A stretch of 50,247 nt of DNA from Eudoraea sp. (GTDB lineage Bacteria; Bacteroidota; Bacteroidia; Flavobacteriales; Flavobacteriaceae), in assembly GCA_024639765.1 (NCBI GenBank), contig JAHEHU010000010.1, forward strand, positions 1 through 50,247, in the 5' to 3' direction. The notes below the pieces were generated by a model that worked only from the letters and a program-made list of their open reading frames with translations, was not told the origin of the DNA and ran no database searches. Made by a program: the position numbers and the translations under genes. Position 1 is the stretch's first letter, and each line of letters begins with the position of its first letter. Of this stretch, positions 8,201 through 17,217 are shown piece after piece.

Positions 8201-8976
8201 GGGAATCACAAATTATTAGCGAGGAGTTACGGGAGTTTCTGGATCTTAAAGTTTCAGAGTACAATAGTCCCGCTTTTTTAGCTTCAGACCCTCTGCAGAT
8301 ACCTCATATGTTCTCTCTGAAACAGGACATAGAGATCAGTGGTTTTCTTACGGCCACCATTGCCTGGGGAAATAGAAAAAGTATTATCAACAATGCCCAC
8401 TTATTAATGGACCTCATGGATCAGGCCCCTTATGATTTCGTTACTGGGCATACGGAGGACGATCTAAGGTCCTTACAAACTTTTGTACACCGAACGTTTA
8501 ACGGCTCTGATCTTCTCTACTTTATACGGGCCTTAAAACACCTTTATACGAAGTATGGAGGAATAGAAGTCATTTTTAGCAAGTATGCCCTGCAGGGCAC
8601 CCTACAACCTGCCATATCAAAATTTAAGGAGTATTTTTTTGAACTGCCTCATGCACAAAGAACCACCAAACACGTTTCAGATCCAAGTAAAGGATCTGCC
8701 GCGAAACGGATCAACATGTTCCTTAGATGGATGGTAAGGGATGCATCTAGTGGTGTCGATTTTGGAATATGGAAATCAGTGAGTCCATCTCAATTATCTT
8801 GCCCTTTGGATGTTCATTCCGGGAACGTAGCCAGGAAATTAGGGCTATTGAGCCGGAAACAAAATGATGCGAAGGCGGTGGCTGAACTAGATGCCAATCT
8901 TCGCTTGTTAGACCCCGAGGATCCGGTTAAATACGATTTTGCCCTTTTTGGTCTAGGGGTTTTTGAAAAATTTTAA
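8197..8976 (+). CDS. TIGR02757 family protein
   Basis: A 259-residue soluble protein that I recognise as TIGR02757, a conserved Bacteroidota family of unknown function. Diagnostic stretches are GFLTATIAWGNRKSII (about residues 49-64), KRINMFLRWMVRDASSGVDFG and the C-terminal DPEDPVKYDFALFGLG. The MFLRWMVR and VDFGIW region resembles helix-hairpin-helix DNA glycosylase relatives, but I see no catalytic evidence. It overlaps the upstream CPBP gene by ATGA. Confidence 0.85.
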   Translation: MRESQIISEELREFLDLKVSEYNSPAFLASDPLQIPHMFSLKQDIEISGFLTATIAWGNRKSIINNAHLLMDLMDQAPYDFVTGHTEDDLRSLQTFVHRTFNGSDLLYFIRALKHLYTKYGGIEVIFSKYALQGTLQPAISKFKEYFFELPHAQRTTKHVSDPSKGSAAKRINMFLRWMVRDASSGVDFGIWKSVSPSQLSCPLDVHSGNVARKLGLLSRKQNDAKAVAELDANLRLLDPEDPVKYDFALFGLGVFEKF

Positions 8977-9037
8977 AGCTTTTTTTCCTCAGAGGTTCTG
9001 AAATGGTATGTTATAATATTCACATCCGTTGATTCTC

Positions 9038-9071
9038 TTTGTGTTAAAACCATATGCAATTCCTAATTTTG
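9038..9071 (+). promoter_or_regulatory. Complete Bacteroidota-type promoter (-33 TTTG, -7 TAATTTTG)
   Basis: TTTG at 9038-9041 and TAATTTTG at 9064-9071 are separated by 22 nt, close to the usual 19-22 nt spacing for the Bacteroidota primary sigma factor. The expected start site is near 9078, giving about 95 nt of leader before the gene at 9175. Confidence 0.6.
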
Positions 9072-9174
9072 TAGATAATTTCTTACACTTTCATTCGAGT
9101 AAGTCATTTTTTATGTATCTTGAATATAACAGCCTAACTAATTACTATTCAAGTGCACTCAACAAAGGCAAGGA

Positions 9175-9540
9175 ATGGTAAGTAGTTTTTCCATTTTAAA
9201 AAAGAAAGAGTACCTGGTGATGACCATGCAGGGTACATACGAATATTGGAAATATATGGAATTTCCGGAACAGATCCTGCAAGAATGCAATGGTCATAAT
9301 TGTTCAAAAATACTTGTTGACCTCAGTGAAGTCATTGCCGATGAAATAGCCCTTATAGAGCTCTTTTTTATAGGGGAAAAAATAGCAACCGTTTTAGGAA
9401 ATAAAATAATGTTGGCACTGGTTTGGAAACGGGAATCCTTATCAGACTTTCTTGTAGACGTTGCCACCAACAGATCTGCCCGTCTTAAGGTTTTTACCAC
9501 ACAACAAAGGGCTGCATACTGGTTAAAGAATACATATTAG
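9175..9540 (+). CDS. Small STAS-like soluble protein
   Basis: A 121-residue protein with no signal or membrane segment. It alternates beta-like stretches (KEYLVMTMQGTY, KILVDLSEV, IMLALVWKRE, LKVFTTQQRAAYWL) with helices, in a way that resembles the STAS/SpoIIAA fold used in anti-anti-sigma factors and signalling. The conserved phosphorylatable serine of SpoIIAA is not obvious, so a regulatory role is only a possibility. It has a recognisable promoter upstream and a short ORF in its leader (9113-9181). It converges on the oxidoreductase gene with 14 nt between stop codons. Confidence 0.7.
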   Translation: MVSSFSILKKKEYLVMTMQGTYEYWKYMEFPEQILQECNGHNCSKILVDLSEVIADEIALIELFFIGEKIATVLGNKIMLALVWKRESLSDFLVDVATNRSARLKVFTTQQRAAYWLKNTY

Positions 9541-9554
9541 CCTGTTTCTCTTAT

Positions 9555-10688
9555 TTAAATCAAGCCCATTGATCCTAGTGATAAGGGAATTGATCTATTC
9601 CCTTCCGCGATAGACCTGTATATGGCCTCCACAATGATCATATCCCGTTTACCCATCTCTCCCGGCGCTCTGTTTACTGTTCCTTCAAGTATGTGCCTGG
9701 CAAAATCATCCATTTGTAGTTTTTGTTGTGATTCATGTGTAAAATTGATGTTTCCTTTAGAGCTTGTCCCGGCTAACGGGCCATAATTGTTTGCCGGTTC
9801 CAGAGCAAACCAGCCGCGTTCGCAGGAAGCATACAATCTGTTGGCATTGGCATTATGAGAGGTAAAAATATTCCCTACCGCTCCTCCGGGAAAGTGAAAT
9901 TGAGCCGTAATGGTCTCATCAGTTTCTTTAAAATAATCAGGTCTGGTGCTAAACTCCTGCGCGGTGACGCTTACAGGATTCTCCCCGGTTCCGTAAATAG
10001 CACTTTGAATGCTGTAAACCCCCATGTTCATTAACGCCCCTCCACCAGATAAGGCTTTGTTCAAACGCCATTGCCCTGGATTACCACGCGATTGGTATGC
10101 CGCTTCCGCAGCCAAATAGGTGACTTTCCCAAAGGTCTTTTCCTTCACAAAGCGCTTCACCTCCTGAGTATAAGGCTCAGAATGCAGACGATACCCAACA
10201 CCCAATGAAACACCAGCTTTTTCGCATGCTTCTATGATGGCATCACACTCTTCCACAGAGATCGCCATTGGTTTCTCACATATCACATGCTTCCCAGCTT
10301 GTGCAGCGCGGATGGAAAACTCAGCGTGCATACTATTGGGCAAAACCACGTAGACTATGTCTATATTTTCATTGTTTGCTATGTTGTCAAAATTTTGGTA
10401 ATTATAAATACTACCTTCAGGTATGTTGTATTTGGAAGCCCAAATACTTTCCTTATCCTCTGTTCCCGTAACGATTCCTGCTAAATGACAATACTGGGTT
10501 TGCTCTAAAGCAGGTGCTAATTGATAGGTACTGTAGCTGCCCAGGCCCACCAAAGCAACTCCTAATGAGGATTTCTTTGAAGAATTCTGCCCCATAGCAC
10601 AAGCAAGAGGTGCACTTGCCAGGAGACCGGCTCCCAATATTCCTTGGGATATCTTTTCATTAAATACTCTTCTTGAAATTTTTTCCAT
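9555..10688 (-). CDS. Exported Gfo/Idh/MocA family oxidoreductase
   Basis: A 377-residue NAD(P)-dependent oxidoreductase of the Gfo/Idh/MocA family. The N-terminus (MEKISRRVFNEK, then a hydrophobic run to PLACAMG) looks like a Tat signal with an imperfect lipobox, so the protein is probably exported folded with its cofactor. The Rossmann motif is GLGSYSTYQLA, and VICEKPMAISVEECDAI holds the family EKP lysine. The C-terminal half has the usual GGGALMNMGVYSIQ. The substrate, probably a sugar or polyol, cannot be told. I chose the ATG at 10688, which puts the arginine pair at the N-terminus; 10709 is the alternative. Confidence 0.87.
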   Translation of the reverse strand: MEKISRRVFNEKISQGILGAGLLASAPLACAMGQNSSKKSSLGVALVGLGSYSTYQLAPALEQTQYCHLAGIVTGTEDKESIWASKYNIPEGSIYNYQNFDNIANNENIDIVYVVLPNSMHAEFSIRAAQAGKHVICEKPMAISVEECDAIIEACEKAGVSLGVGYRLHSEPYTQEVKRFVKEKTFGKVTYLAAEAAYQSRGNPGQWRLNKALSGGGALMNMGVYSIQSAIYGTGENPVSVTAQEFSTRPDYFKETDETITAQFHFPGGAVGNIFTSHNANANRLYASCERGWFALEPANNYGPLAGTSSKGNINFTHESQQKLQMDDFARHILEGTVNRAPGEMGKRDMIIVEAIYRSIAEGNRSIPLSLGSMGLI

Positions 10689-10828
10689 TGCAGTAGACTT
10701 TAGAACCATTACTAACCCGAAGATACTAACAATTCTTGCCAGTTTAATACGAACTAAAATTGCTTTTGTTCCATGCGTTTCTTACTCAACTTATTTTTAT
10801 ATTTTAGTGCGGATATAAATCAAATCAA

Positions 10829-12316
10829 ATGAAACTAAAGATACTGACAGTTGCTACCGGCCTTTTCACTATTTGCCTAAGTTTTGGTCAAAACCGTTCT
10901 ATTCCCGTTGATACCGCTGTAACAACACAACACAGTGTTTCCGTGAATGGCACTAATTTTTCATACACGGCTAAAACCGGTATGCAGCCCGTTTGGGATG
11001 AATTAGGAAAGCCCATTGCATCGCTCCATTATACGTATTACACAAGAAATGATGTTAAGGACAGGGCCTCAAGACCCTTACTTATTTCCTTCAATGGAGG
11101 ACCCGGATCTGGTTCGGTTTGGATGCATCTTGCTTATACCGGTCCCAGAGTCCTAAAAATTGATGACGAAGGATACCCTGTACAGCCTTATGGGGTGAGT
11201 CAGAATCCTTATTCTGTGCTGGATGTGACCGATATTGTATACGTTAACCCCGCAAATACAGGATATTCCCGCACCATCCCGGAGTCAGGGAAAGAAGTAG
11301 ACAGGGATAAATTCTTTGGCATAAACGCAGATATAAAATACCTGGCAGAATGGTTAAATACATTCGTCACAAGACATAACCGCTGGCGTTCCCCTAAATA
11401 TATTGTAGGTGAAAGTTATGGGGGCACTCGTGTCATGGGTCTTTCACTGGCCTTACAGAATCAGCAATGGATGTACCTCAATGGCGTTATTATGGTGAGT
11501 CCGGCAGACTATAAAGTGATTCGAGTAGGAGGACCTGTTAGCGATGCACTCAACCTGCCTTATTACACAGCAGCTGCCTGGCATCATAAGGCATTACCAC
11601 CTTCCCTTCAGAACAAGGATCTTCTGGAGGTATTACCAGAGGCCGAGTCTTACACCATCAATACCTTAATTCCTGCCTTGGCAAAAGGAGGTTTCATAAG
11701 TCCGGATGAGCGCAATCAAGTTGCTGAAAAAATGGCCTTTTATTCCGGCCTTTCACAGGCCGAAATTTTGGCCCAAAATCTATCAGTACCCACCTCCTAT
11801 TTCTGGAAATCCCTCTTAAGGGATAAGGGGTATACGGTTGGTAGGTTAGATAGCCGGTATTTAGGGATGGACAAGCAACTTGCCGGCGTAAGACCAGATT
11901 ATAATGCCGAGATCACTTCTTGGCTACATAGCTTTACTCCTGCCATTAATTATTATCTGCAGGAAGAACTTAAATTTAAGACAGACATCAAATACAATAT
12001 GTTTGGCCCTGTAAGACCATGGAATAACGAAAATGACGATACCCGCGATAATCTCAGACAAGCCATGGCACAGAACCCATATTTAAACGTACTAATACAA
12101 AGTGGTTATTACGATGGGGCCACAACGTACTTTAATGCCAAGTATACAATGTGGCAGGTGGATCCAAGTGGTCGTATGAAAGACCGATTCCAATTTAAAG
12201 GATATAGAAGCGGCCATATGATGTACCTCAGAAGGGAAGATCTGAAACAGGCAAATGATGATATCCGCGCATTTATCCAAAGAACACAAACCAATGGCAA
12301 AAGCGCTAAATATTAG
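10829..12316 (+). CDS. Secreted S10-family serine carboxypeptidase
   Basis: A 495-residue secreted peptidase of family S10, which removes C-terminal amino acids. A signal peptide covers about residues 1-20 (ending LSFGQ). The oxyanion region is SFNGGPGSGSVWMHL (88-102), the nucleophile is S196 in GESYGG, and the C-terminal histidine lies in RSGHMMYL. The length is in the family range. It probably works in the periplasm on peptides, next to other exported hydrolases of the window, but no operon partner is visible. Confidence 0.92.
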   Translation: MKLKILTVATGLFTICLSFGQNRSIPVDTAVTTQHSVSVNGTNFSYTAKTGMQPVWDELGKPIASLHYTYYTRNDVKDRASRPLLISFNGGPGSGSVWMHLAYTGPRVLKIDDEGYPVQPYGVSQNPYSVLDVTDIVYVNPANTGYSRTIPESGKEVDRDKFFGINADIKYLAEWLNTFVTRHNRWRSPKYIVGESYGGTRVMGLSLALQNQQWMYLNGVIMVSPADYKVIRVGGPVSDALNLPYYTAAAWHHKALPPSLQNKDLLEVLPEAESYTINTLIPALAKGGFISPDERNQVAEKMAFYSGLSQAEILAQNLSVPTSYFWKSLLRDKGYTVGRLDSRYLGMDKQLAGVRPDYNAEITSWLHSFTPAINYYLQEELKFKTDIKYNMFGPVRPWNNENDDTRDNLRQAMAQNPYLNVLIQSGYYDGATTYFNAKYTMWQVDPSGRMKDRFQFKGYRSGHMMYLRREDLKQANDDIRAFIQRTQTNGKSAKY

Positions 12317-12493
12317 CAGTATTAAGTTTTATTCTTAACCAGTTATTTTTTTATACTTCATTGATCCCACTTTTCCATGGGATCCATAGGATTGTTCCAT
12401 TCCAAAAAAAGAAATGTATTCCTGATACTTTTAGACGCTTTTAAACGTTATGAAAGCAGTTAAAATCTGGACAAACAAGTTAAATATACAAGT

Positions 12494-13354
12494 ATGAAAA
12501 ATTGGAAATCATCAGGTCTTATTTTGACCCTGATCATGATCTTTGCCGCCTCCTGCGAAAAATCAACAGACATTAACGAGCAAGGAACGTCTCCTGAATT
12601 GCCGCCATTTGAATCTATGGCGATCGATTTTGGAGCATTTGAAGACAGTGGTACCTCAGGAAAATCTACACCCCTTGTCTATGACAATAAGGCTCCCAAT
12701 GGGAATTGGGTGTTCTCCCGACTGGTAGTTGGGGTTTGGAGCTCAGCTATTTATTCCACATTAGCTGTTCCGGTTGCCTCTTTTCAGGCAGCTTTTTCTC
12801 AAACACCTGAGAAGATCTCAGATGACACCTGGGAATGGACCTATAGTGTTGGTGGATTCACAAGCGACTATACGGCTCGTCTCACAGGTCAATTAACTGC
12901 CAATGGGGTTGCATGGAATATGTACGTAACCAAATTGGGTATTGAAGGGTTTAATGATTTCTTATGGTTCAGTGGCAATTCTGCTTTGGACGGCAACAGC
13001 GGCTCTTGGATCCTCAACCAGGGACCAGATAGACCAGATCCTATGTTGCGTATAGATTGGGAAAGAAGTGGTGAAGAAATTGGTTCTATCCGTTACACTT
13101 GGGTTCGAGAATTGGATGATCAGGAAAATGATGATCTATTTAGAAACAGTTATCTGGAATATGGATTGCAAGAAGGCACCTATGATGCCTATTTCAGCGC
13201 CTATGTTTACGATACCACACTTCAGTCATTCACAGAAGTTGATATTGAGTGGAGCAGAGACACTTTTGAAGGACGTGTAAGAGCTATGGCCTATTTTGAC
13301 GATGAACTATGGCATTGCTGGGATAGCAATGGCGATGATGTAGCTTGCGAATAG
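12494..13354 (+). CDS. Uncharacterised lipoprotein
   Basis: A 286-residue predicted lipoprotein with a signal sequence and lipobox FAASC (C21). The mature protein is rich in aromatic and acidic residues and alternates tryptophan-containing strands (WTYSVGGFTSDYTARL, WNMYVTKLGIEGF, IDWERSGEEIGSIRYTW), which suggests a beta-sandwich or lipocalin-like surface protein. It ends with a cysteine pair (HCWDSNGDDVACE). I do not recognise the family. It is followed by a terminator and stands as a single gene. Confidence 0.8.
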   Translation: MKNWKSSGLILTLIMIFAASCEKSTDINEQGTSPELPPFESMAIDFGAFEDSGTSGKSTPLVYDNKAPNGNWVFSRLVVGVWSSAIYSTLAVPVASFQAAFSQTPEKISDDTWEWTYSVGGFTSDYTARLTGQLTANGVAWNMYVTKLGIEGFNDFLWFSGNSALDGNSGSWILNQGPDRPDPMLRIDWERSGEEIGSIRYTWVRELDDQENDDLFRNSYLEYGLQEGTYDAYFSAYVYDTTLQSFTEVDIEWSRDTFEGRVRAMAYFDDELWHCWDSNGDDVACE

Positions 13355-13380
13355 CCCATAAACAAAATAAGGAACTCCAA

Positions 13381-13411
13381 AAACCCTGCTTTATAAAAGG
13401 CGGGGTTTTTT
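13381..13411 (+). terminator. Intrinsic terminator after the lipoprotein gene
   Basis: Stem AACCCTGC (13382-13389) with GCGGGGTT (13400-13407), including one G-T pair, a 10-nt loop, and T run to 13411. Confidence 0.8.
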
Positions 13412-13468
13412 CGTTCACCCCTATCTTATTTAGTATCTTTTCAAGGTCTATGTCCACAAACTTGTTTT

Positions 13469-14155
13469 ATGAAAAGAATCCTGCTCCTTTTGGTATTGTG
13501 TTTAGTAATCACCCATATGCCTGCTTTTGCTCAAGACTGGGCGCAACTAAAAGTATTTCAAGAGGCTAATCAAGAGTTAGGGATGATAGGATCTGAAGAA
13601 CGGGTAGTGTTTTTTGGCAACTCCATAACCATTGGCTGGTTGCACACTATGCCTTCATTTTTTAGGGACCGACCTTTTATAAATAGAGGTATTGGCGGAC
13701 AAACAACCCCACAAATGCTGGTGAGATTCAGGCAAGATGTTCTTGATCTGGAACCAAAAGTGGTCCTGATTCTAGCTGGCACTAATGATATTGCAGGTAA
13801 CACCGGCCTTATGACCCTTAATGAAATTATGGGTAATTTAAAATCAATGGCAGAATTGGCAAGGATTAATAACATAGCGGTTATCTTATGTTCCGTTTTA
13901 CCTGCCTCCGATTATCCGTGGAGACCAGGGCTTAATCCTGATGAGAAGATACCAATATTAAATGCGATGATCAAAGAATACACAGAACGAGCCGGAGTAC
14001 ACTATTTAGATTATTTTTCTGCCCTGGTCAATGAGGACAATGGTATGGATAGCCATCTCGCCAATGATGGGGTGCACCCTACAAAAGCAGGATATGAAAT
14101 TATGGCGCCCTTAGCACTGAAAGCGATCAAAGAAGCCCTTAACAAATCTAGATAA
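13469..14155 (+). CDS. Secreted SGNH/GDSL-type hydrolase
   Basis: A 228-residue esterase-like protein with a signal peptide (1 to about 21, ending PAFAQ). Block I is FFGNSIT with S52 as nucleophile; the usual aspartate of GDS is asparagine, as in several Bacteroidota relatives. Block III gives AGTND (N106, D107) and block V DGVHP (D200, H203). These enzymes remove acetyl or acyl groups from sugars or lipids. The substrate is not inferable. The next gene, a glycosyltransferase, starts 57 nt after its stop. Confidence 0.92.
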   Translation: MKRILLLLVLCLVITHMPAFAQDWAQLKVFQEANQELGMIGSEERVVFFGNSITIGWLHTMPSFFRDRPFINRGIGGQTTPQMLVRFRQDVLDLEPKVVLILAGTNDIAGNTGLMTLNEIMGNLKSMAELARINNIAVILCSVLPASDYPWRPGLNPDEKIPILNAMIKEYTERAGVHYLDYFSALVNEDNGMDSHLANDGVHPTKAGYEIMAPLALKAIKEALNKSR

Positions 14156-14212
14156 GAGGTATGGGATTATTTTTTGATCCATATAAAAGCAGGATCATTA
14201 GCCACCCAAATT

Positions 14213-15217
14213 ATGAACCAACTTGTAAGCATTCTCATTCCGTTTAAGAATACCGGGCGTTTCTTGGGAGAGTGCATAGCCTCAATTCAAGATCAAACGT
14301 ATTCGCAATGGGAGGTATTGGCTGTGGACGACCATTCTTCAGATAATAGTAGGATAGTTCTGGCGTCCTTCGCAGAAAAAGATCCCAGAATCCAACTTCT
14401 TTCAAACAAGGGTAAAGGGATTATCACAGCTCTGCGAACCGCGTATGAGGCATCTTCCGGTAGTTTTATAACACGGATGGATTCTGATGATATCATGAAG
14501 CCCGGGAAGATAGGCAGCATGGTCTCTTCCCTGCAAACATATGGCCCCGGAGGCATTGCCCTGGGAAAAGTCCGTTATTTCTCATCAAGAGGAATTAGCA
14601 ATGGCTATAGACGCTATGAAGTATGGTTAAACAACTTAACGCATAATGGAGCAAACTTTGAGGAGCGGTACAAAGAATGTGTTATACCCTCCCCCTGCTG
14701 GATGCTGCACAGGGAAGATCTTAACAAATGTGGGGCATTTAATGATGACCGCTACCCGGAAGATTACGATCTGGCCTTTCGTATGTATGCCTGCGGACTT
14801 TGCTGTTTGCCTTCTGAAGATGTTTTGCATTTGTGGCGAGATTACGATACACGCACATCACGTACCAGCGAACACTATGCCCAAAACTACTTTCTGGATC
14901 TGAAGATCTATTATTTTTTAAAACTAGATTGGGATGCTGATAGACCCCTGGTTATTTGGGGAGCCGGAAATAAAGGCAAGACGATTGCTAAACTCCTTAC
15001 AAAACATAAGGTAGCATTTTATTGGGTATGCGATAATCCAAATAAAATTGGAAAAGAAATTTATGGGCAAATTCTTTCATCCTACACCGAAATTGAAAAG
15101 ATGAAAGATCCTCAAAGCATAATCACCGTAGCCAATGCAAAGGCCCAAAGACAGATACGAAGTTTTTTGGGTAAGAACTCTCAGAAGGACATGAACGACT
15201 TTTTTTTCTTTTGCTAA
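14213..15217 (+). CDS. Family 2 glycosyltransferase with a C-terminal nucleotide-binding-like domain
   Basis: A 334-residue cytoplasmic glycosyltransferase. The GT-A domain begins VSILIPFKNTG, has the nucleotide-sugar aspartates in VDDHSSD (38-44), the metal-binding DSDD (90-93), and the acceptor-side YPEDYDLAFRM. From about residue 245 a second domain starts with VIWGAGNKGKTIAKLL, a Rossmann-type glycine loop also seen in sugar-modifying PglD-like proteins. This fusion is known in surface-polysaccharide enzymes. The ATG at 14213 begins the GT motif; a TTG at 14174 was rejected. No membrane segment is visible. Confidence 0.86.
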   Translation: MNQLVSILIPFKNTGRFLGECIASIQDQTYSQWEVLAVDDHSSDNSRIVLASFAEKDPRIQLLSNKGKGIITALRTAYEASSGSFITRMDSDDIMKPGKIGSMVSSLQTYGPGGIALGKVRYFSSRGISNGYRRYEVWLNNLTHNGANFEERYKECVIPSPCWMLHREDLNKCGAFNDDRYPEDYDLAFRMYACGLCCLPSEDVLHLWRDYDTRTSRTSEHYAQNYFLDLKIYYFLKLDWDADRPLVIWGAGNKGKTIAKLLTKHKVAFYWVCDNPNKIGKEIYGQILSSYTEIEKMKDPQSIITVANAKAQRQIRSFLGKNSQKDMNDFFFFC

Positions 15218-15275
15218 GGTCCGTAGACATTTGCTATTAAAATTTCGAAGGCCTATACTCCACTTAAAATTTACG

Positions 15276-15283
15276 TATATTTG
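15276..15283 (+). promoter_or_regulatory. Bacteroidota -7 box upstream of the BatA-like gene
   Basis: TATATTTG is an exact TAnnTTTG match, 17 nt before the ATG at 15301, so the mRNA leader would be very short. Confidence 0.5.
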
Positions 15284-15300
15284 CCAAATGTTTCTTGGGA

Positions 15301-17217
15301 ATGTTGTTTAAATATCCGCAACTACTTTGGGCTCTTTGGCTCCTCCTACTTCCTATCTTAGTTCATCTTTTACAACTTCGAAAATTTAAGAGAACTCCTT
15401 TTACGAATGTAAAACTGCTACAAAAAGTAGTGGCCAAGTCACAACGCAGTCAGTCATTAAAAAGATGGTTGCTGTTGTTTACCAGAATGGCTCTTTTTGC
15501 CTCCCTGATCTTTGCCTTTGCACAGCCTTTTACGGCAAGTTCCACGGCCTTAAAAGAGCAAGAAATTGTTCTTTATCTCGATAATTCACATAGTCTGCAA
15601 CTCCGAAAGGATAATAGTTCATTATTAGAGGAAACCATACAGGAACTCATTGAATCCATACCCACAGGTGTACGATTTACTTTGTTCACAAACGATGAAG
15701 AATTCAAGGATGTTACCATCGATGACATTCAAAATGAATTACTGCAACTCGCATTCAGCCCTAACCAGCTTACCCTTAATGATATTTTCTTGAAAAGCGG
15801 CACCTATTTCAGCCAAAGTACCTCAACCAATAAAAAGCTTATCGTTTTGTCCGATTTTCAAAGGTCGATTAATGGAACTATTCCCGATTCTCTGAATGAA
15901 ATAGAGCCATATTTTGTTCCGCTTCGTGTAGAAAATATGAATAATATTTCTCTAGACTCACTCTATTTACAAACGGGTAATTCCCCTGAAAAGAATTTGG
16001 TCGTAATCGTTTCGGGCAGTTCCCCATTTGAATCAACACCAATCTCTGCATATAATGGGAAAGCATTAATAGCGAAAGCCGCTGTATCATATACTCCAAA
16101 CGAGAAATCGAAAATAATCTTTACCCTTCCGGCCAATGAAGAAATTACTGGAAAAGTTAGCATAAGTGATATGGGGCTGACATATGATAACGAGTTGTAT
16201 TTCAATATCAATACACGTGAAAAAATAAAAATTCTGACCCTTGGTACGGCCAATGATCTGTTCTTGCAAAAACTATTTGGGGATGATAGCTGTGAATACA
16301 GCTCAGTGGATGAAGATGAGCAGGCGATACCCCTGATCGATTCCCAGGATCTTGTAATACTTAACGAGCTTACTTCCATATCAATACCACTCCAAGCTTC
16401 CATTAAAGAATATTTGCAACAGGGTGGAAGTATGATAGTGATCCCTTCACAGGAAATGAATGTCAGAGATTTCAATAAAATCTTGTCTGGAACTGGATTC
16501 TCCTATGGAACCAGATTGGCAGTGCCCCAGCAGATTACCGGAATCAATTATGAACATCCGCTTTTTGTAAATGTTTTCAAGGATAGGATCGACAATTTTC
16601 AATATCCCGATGTAAAGCAGTATTACAAAGTAAATGGAAATACTTCCGATATCCTGTCTTATGCCAATGGAGCTCCTTTTCTGGCAAGTAGAGGAGATGT
16701 TTATGTTTTTTCGGCCTCCCTGGAGTATGTAAATTCAAATTTCAAAAGTTCTCCTCTGGTGGTTCCAAGTGTGTACGCCATTGCGTTGCAAAGCAGAAAA
16801 CTTGCTTCACTGTATTATACTATGGAAAATGAGAATAGCGTTGATATCCCCGAGTTGATGCAGCAAGACAGAATTATAAGCGTACAAAAAGATGGAGAAG
16901 AATTTATTCCCAGACAACAGTCGATTGGTCAAAAAACCCGACTTTGGTTTTCGGAATATCCTAAAGAACCTGGGACATACGAGTTGAAGAACACCCAACA
17001 AAATATGTCTTTAAGCTTTAACTATGCAAGAAAAGAAAGTGATCTGTCATATTTGGAGGTTGAATCGATGGAAGGAGCAACCATTAAAAGTTCGGTCTCT
17101 GAGCTATTCAATGAGATTGAAAATGACAATGCCGTAACAAACCTTTGGAAATGGTTTGCTATTTTAGCACTGCTTTTTATTCTGACTGAAGTAATCATAC
17201 AAAAAGTACTTAAATGA
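15301..17217 (+). CDS. BatA-domain membrane protein with vWA-like region
   Basis: A 638-residue protein. The N-terminal BatA domain has two membrane helices (about residues 8-25 and 55-75, with LLLLPILVHLLQLRKFKRTPFTN between them), as in the aerotolerance operon proteins. A vWA-like domain follows, with the degenerate metal site YLDNSHSLQ in place of DxSxS. A long periplasmic part ends in a third helix near residue 620. Unlike true BatA/BatB it is not next to moxR. The gene overlaps the dihydroorotase-like gene by ATGA. Start at ATG 15301; a TTG at 15295 is possible. Confidence 0.85.
   Translation: MLFKYPQLLWALWLLLLPILVHLLQLRKFKRTPFTNVKLLQKVVAKSQRSQSLKRWLLLFTRMALFASLIFAFAQPFTASSTALKEQEIVLYLDNSHSLQLRKDNSSLLEETIQELIESIPTGVRFTLFTNDEEFKDVTIDDIQNELLQLAFSPNQLTLNDIFLKSGTYFSQSTSTNKKLIVLSDFQRSINGTIPDSLNEIEPYFVPLRVENMNNISLDSLYLQTGNSPEKNLVVIVSGSSPFESTPISAYNGKALIAKAAVSYTPNEKSKIIFTLPANEEITGKVSISDMGLTYDNELYFNINTREKIKILTLGTANDLFLQKLFGDDSCEYSSVDEDEQAIPLIDSQDLVILNELTSISIPLQASIKEYLQQGGSMIVIPSQEMNVRDFNKILSGTGFSYGTRLAVPQQITGINYEHPLFVNVFKDRIDNFQYPDVKQYYKVNGNTSDILSYANGAPFLASRGDVYVFSASLEYVNSNFKSSPLVVPSVYAIALQSRKLASLYYTMENENSVDIPELMQQDRIISVQKDGEEFIPRQQSIGQKTRLWFSEYPKEPGTYELKNTQQNMSLSFNYARKESDLSYLEVESMEGATIKSSVSELFNEIENDNAVTNLWKWFAILALLFILTEVIIQKVLK

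Noticed and set aside
12363-12384. Hairpin GATCCCA/TGGGATC after the S10 peptidase gene.
   Set aside because: No T run follows either arm, so I do not call it a terminator; it may still be a processing or operator site.
13345-13569. A 74-codon ORF running across the terminator into the SGNH hydrolase gene.
   Set aside because: It spans a terminator hairpin and overlaps a well supported gene in another frame.
15288-15311. Seven-codon ORF (ATG TTT CTT GGG...) overlapping the start of the BatA-like gene.
   Set aside because: Too short to judge, and the -7 box places it at the extreme 5' end; no support beyond the ATG.
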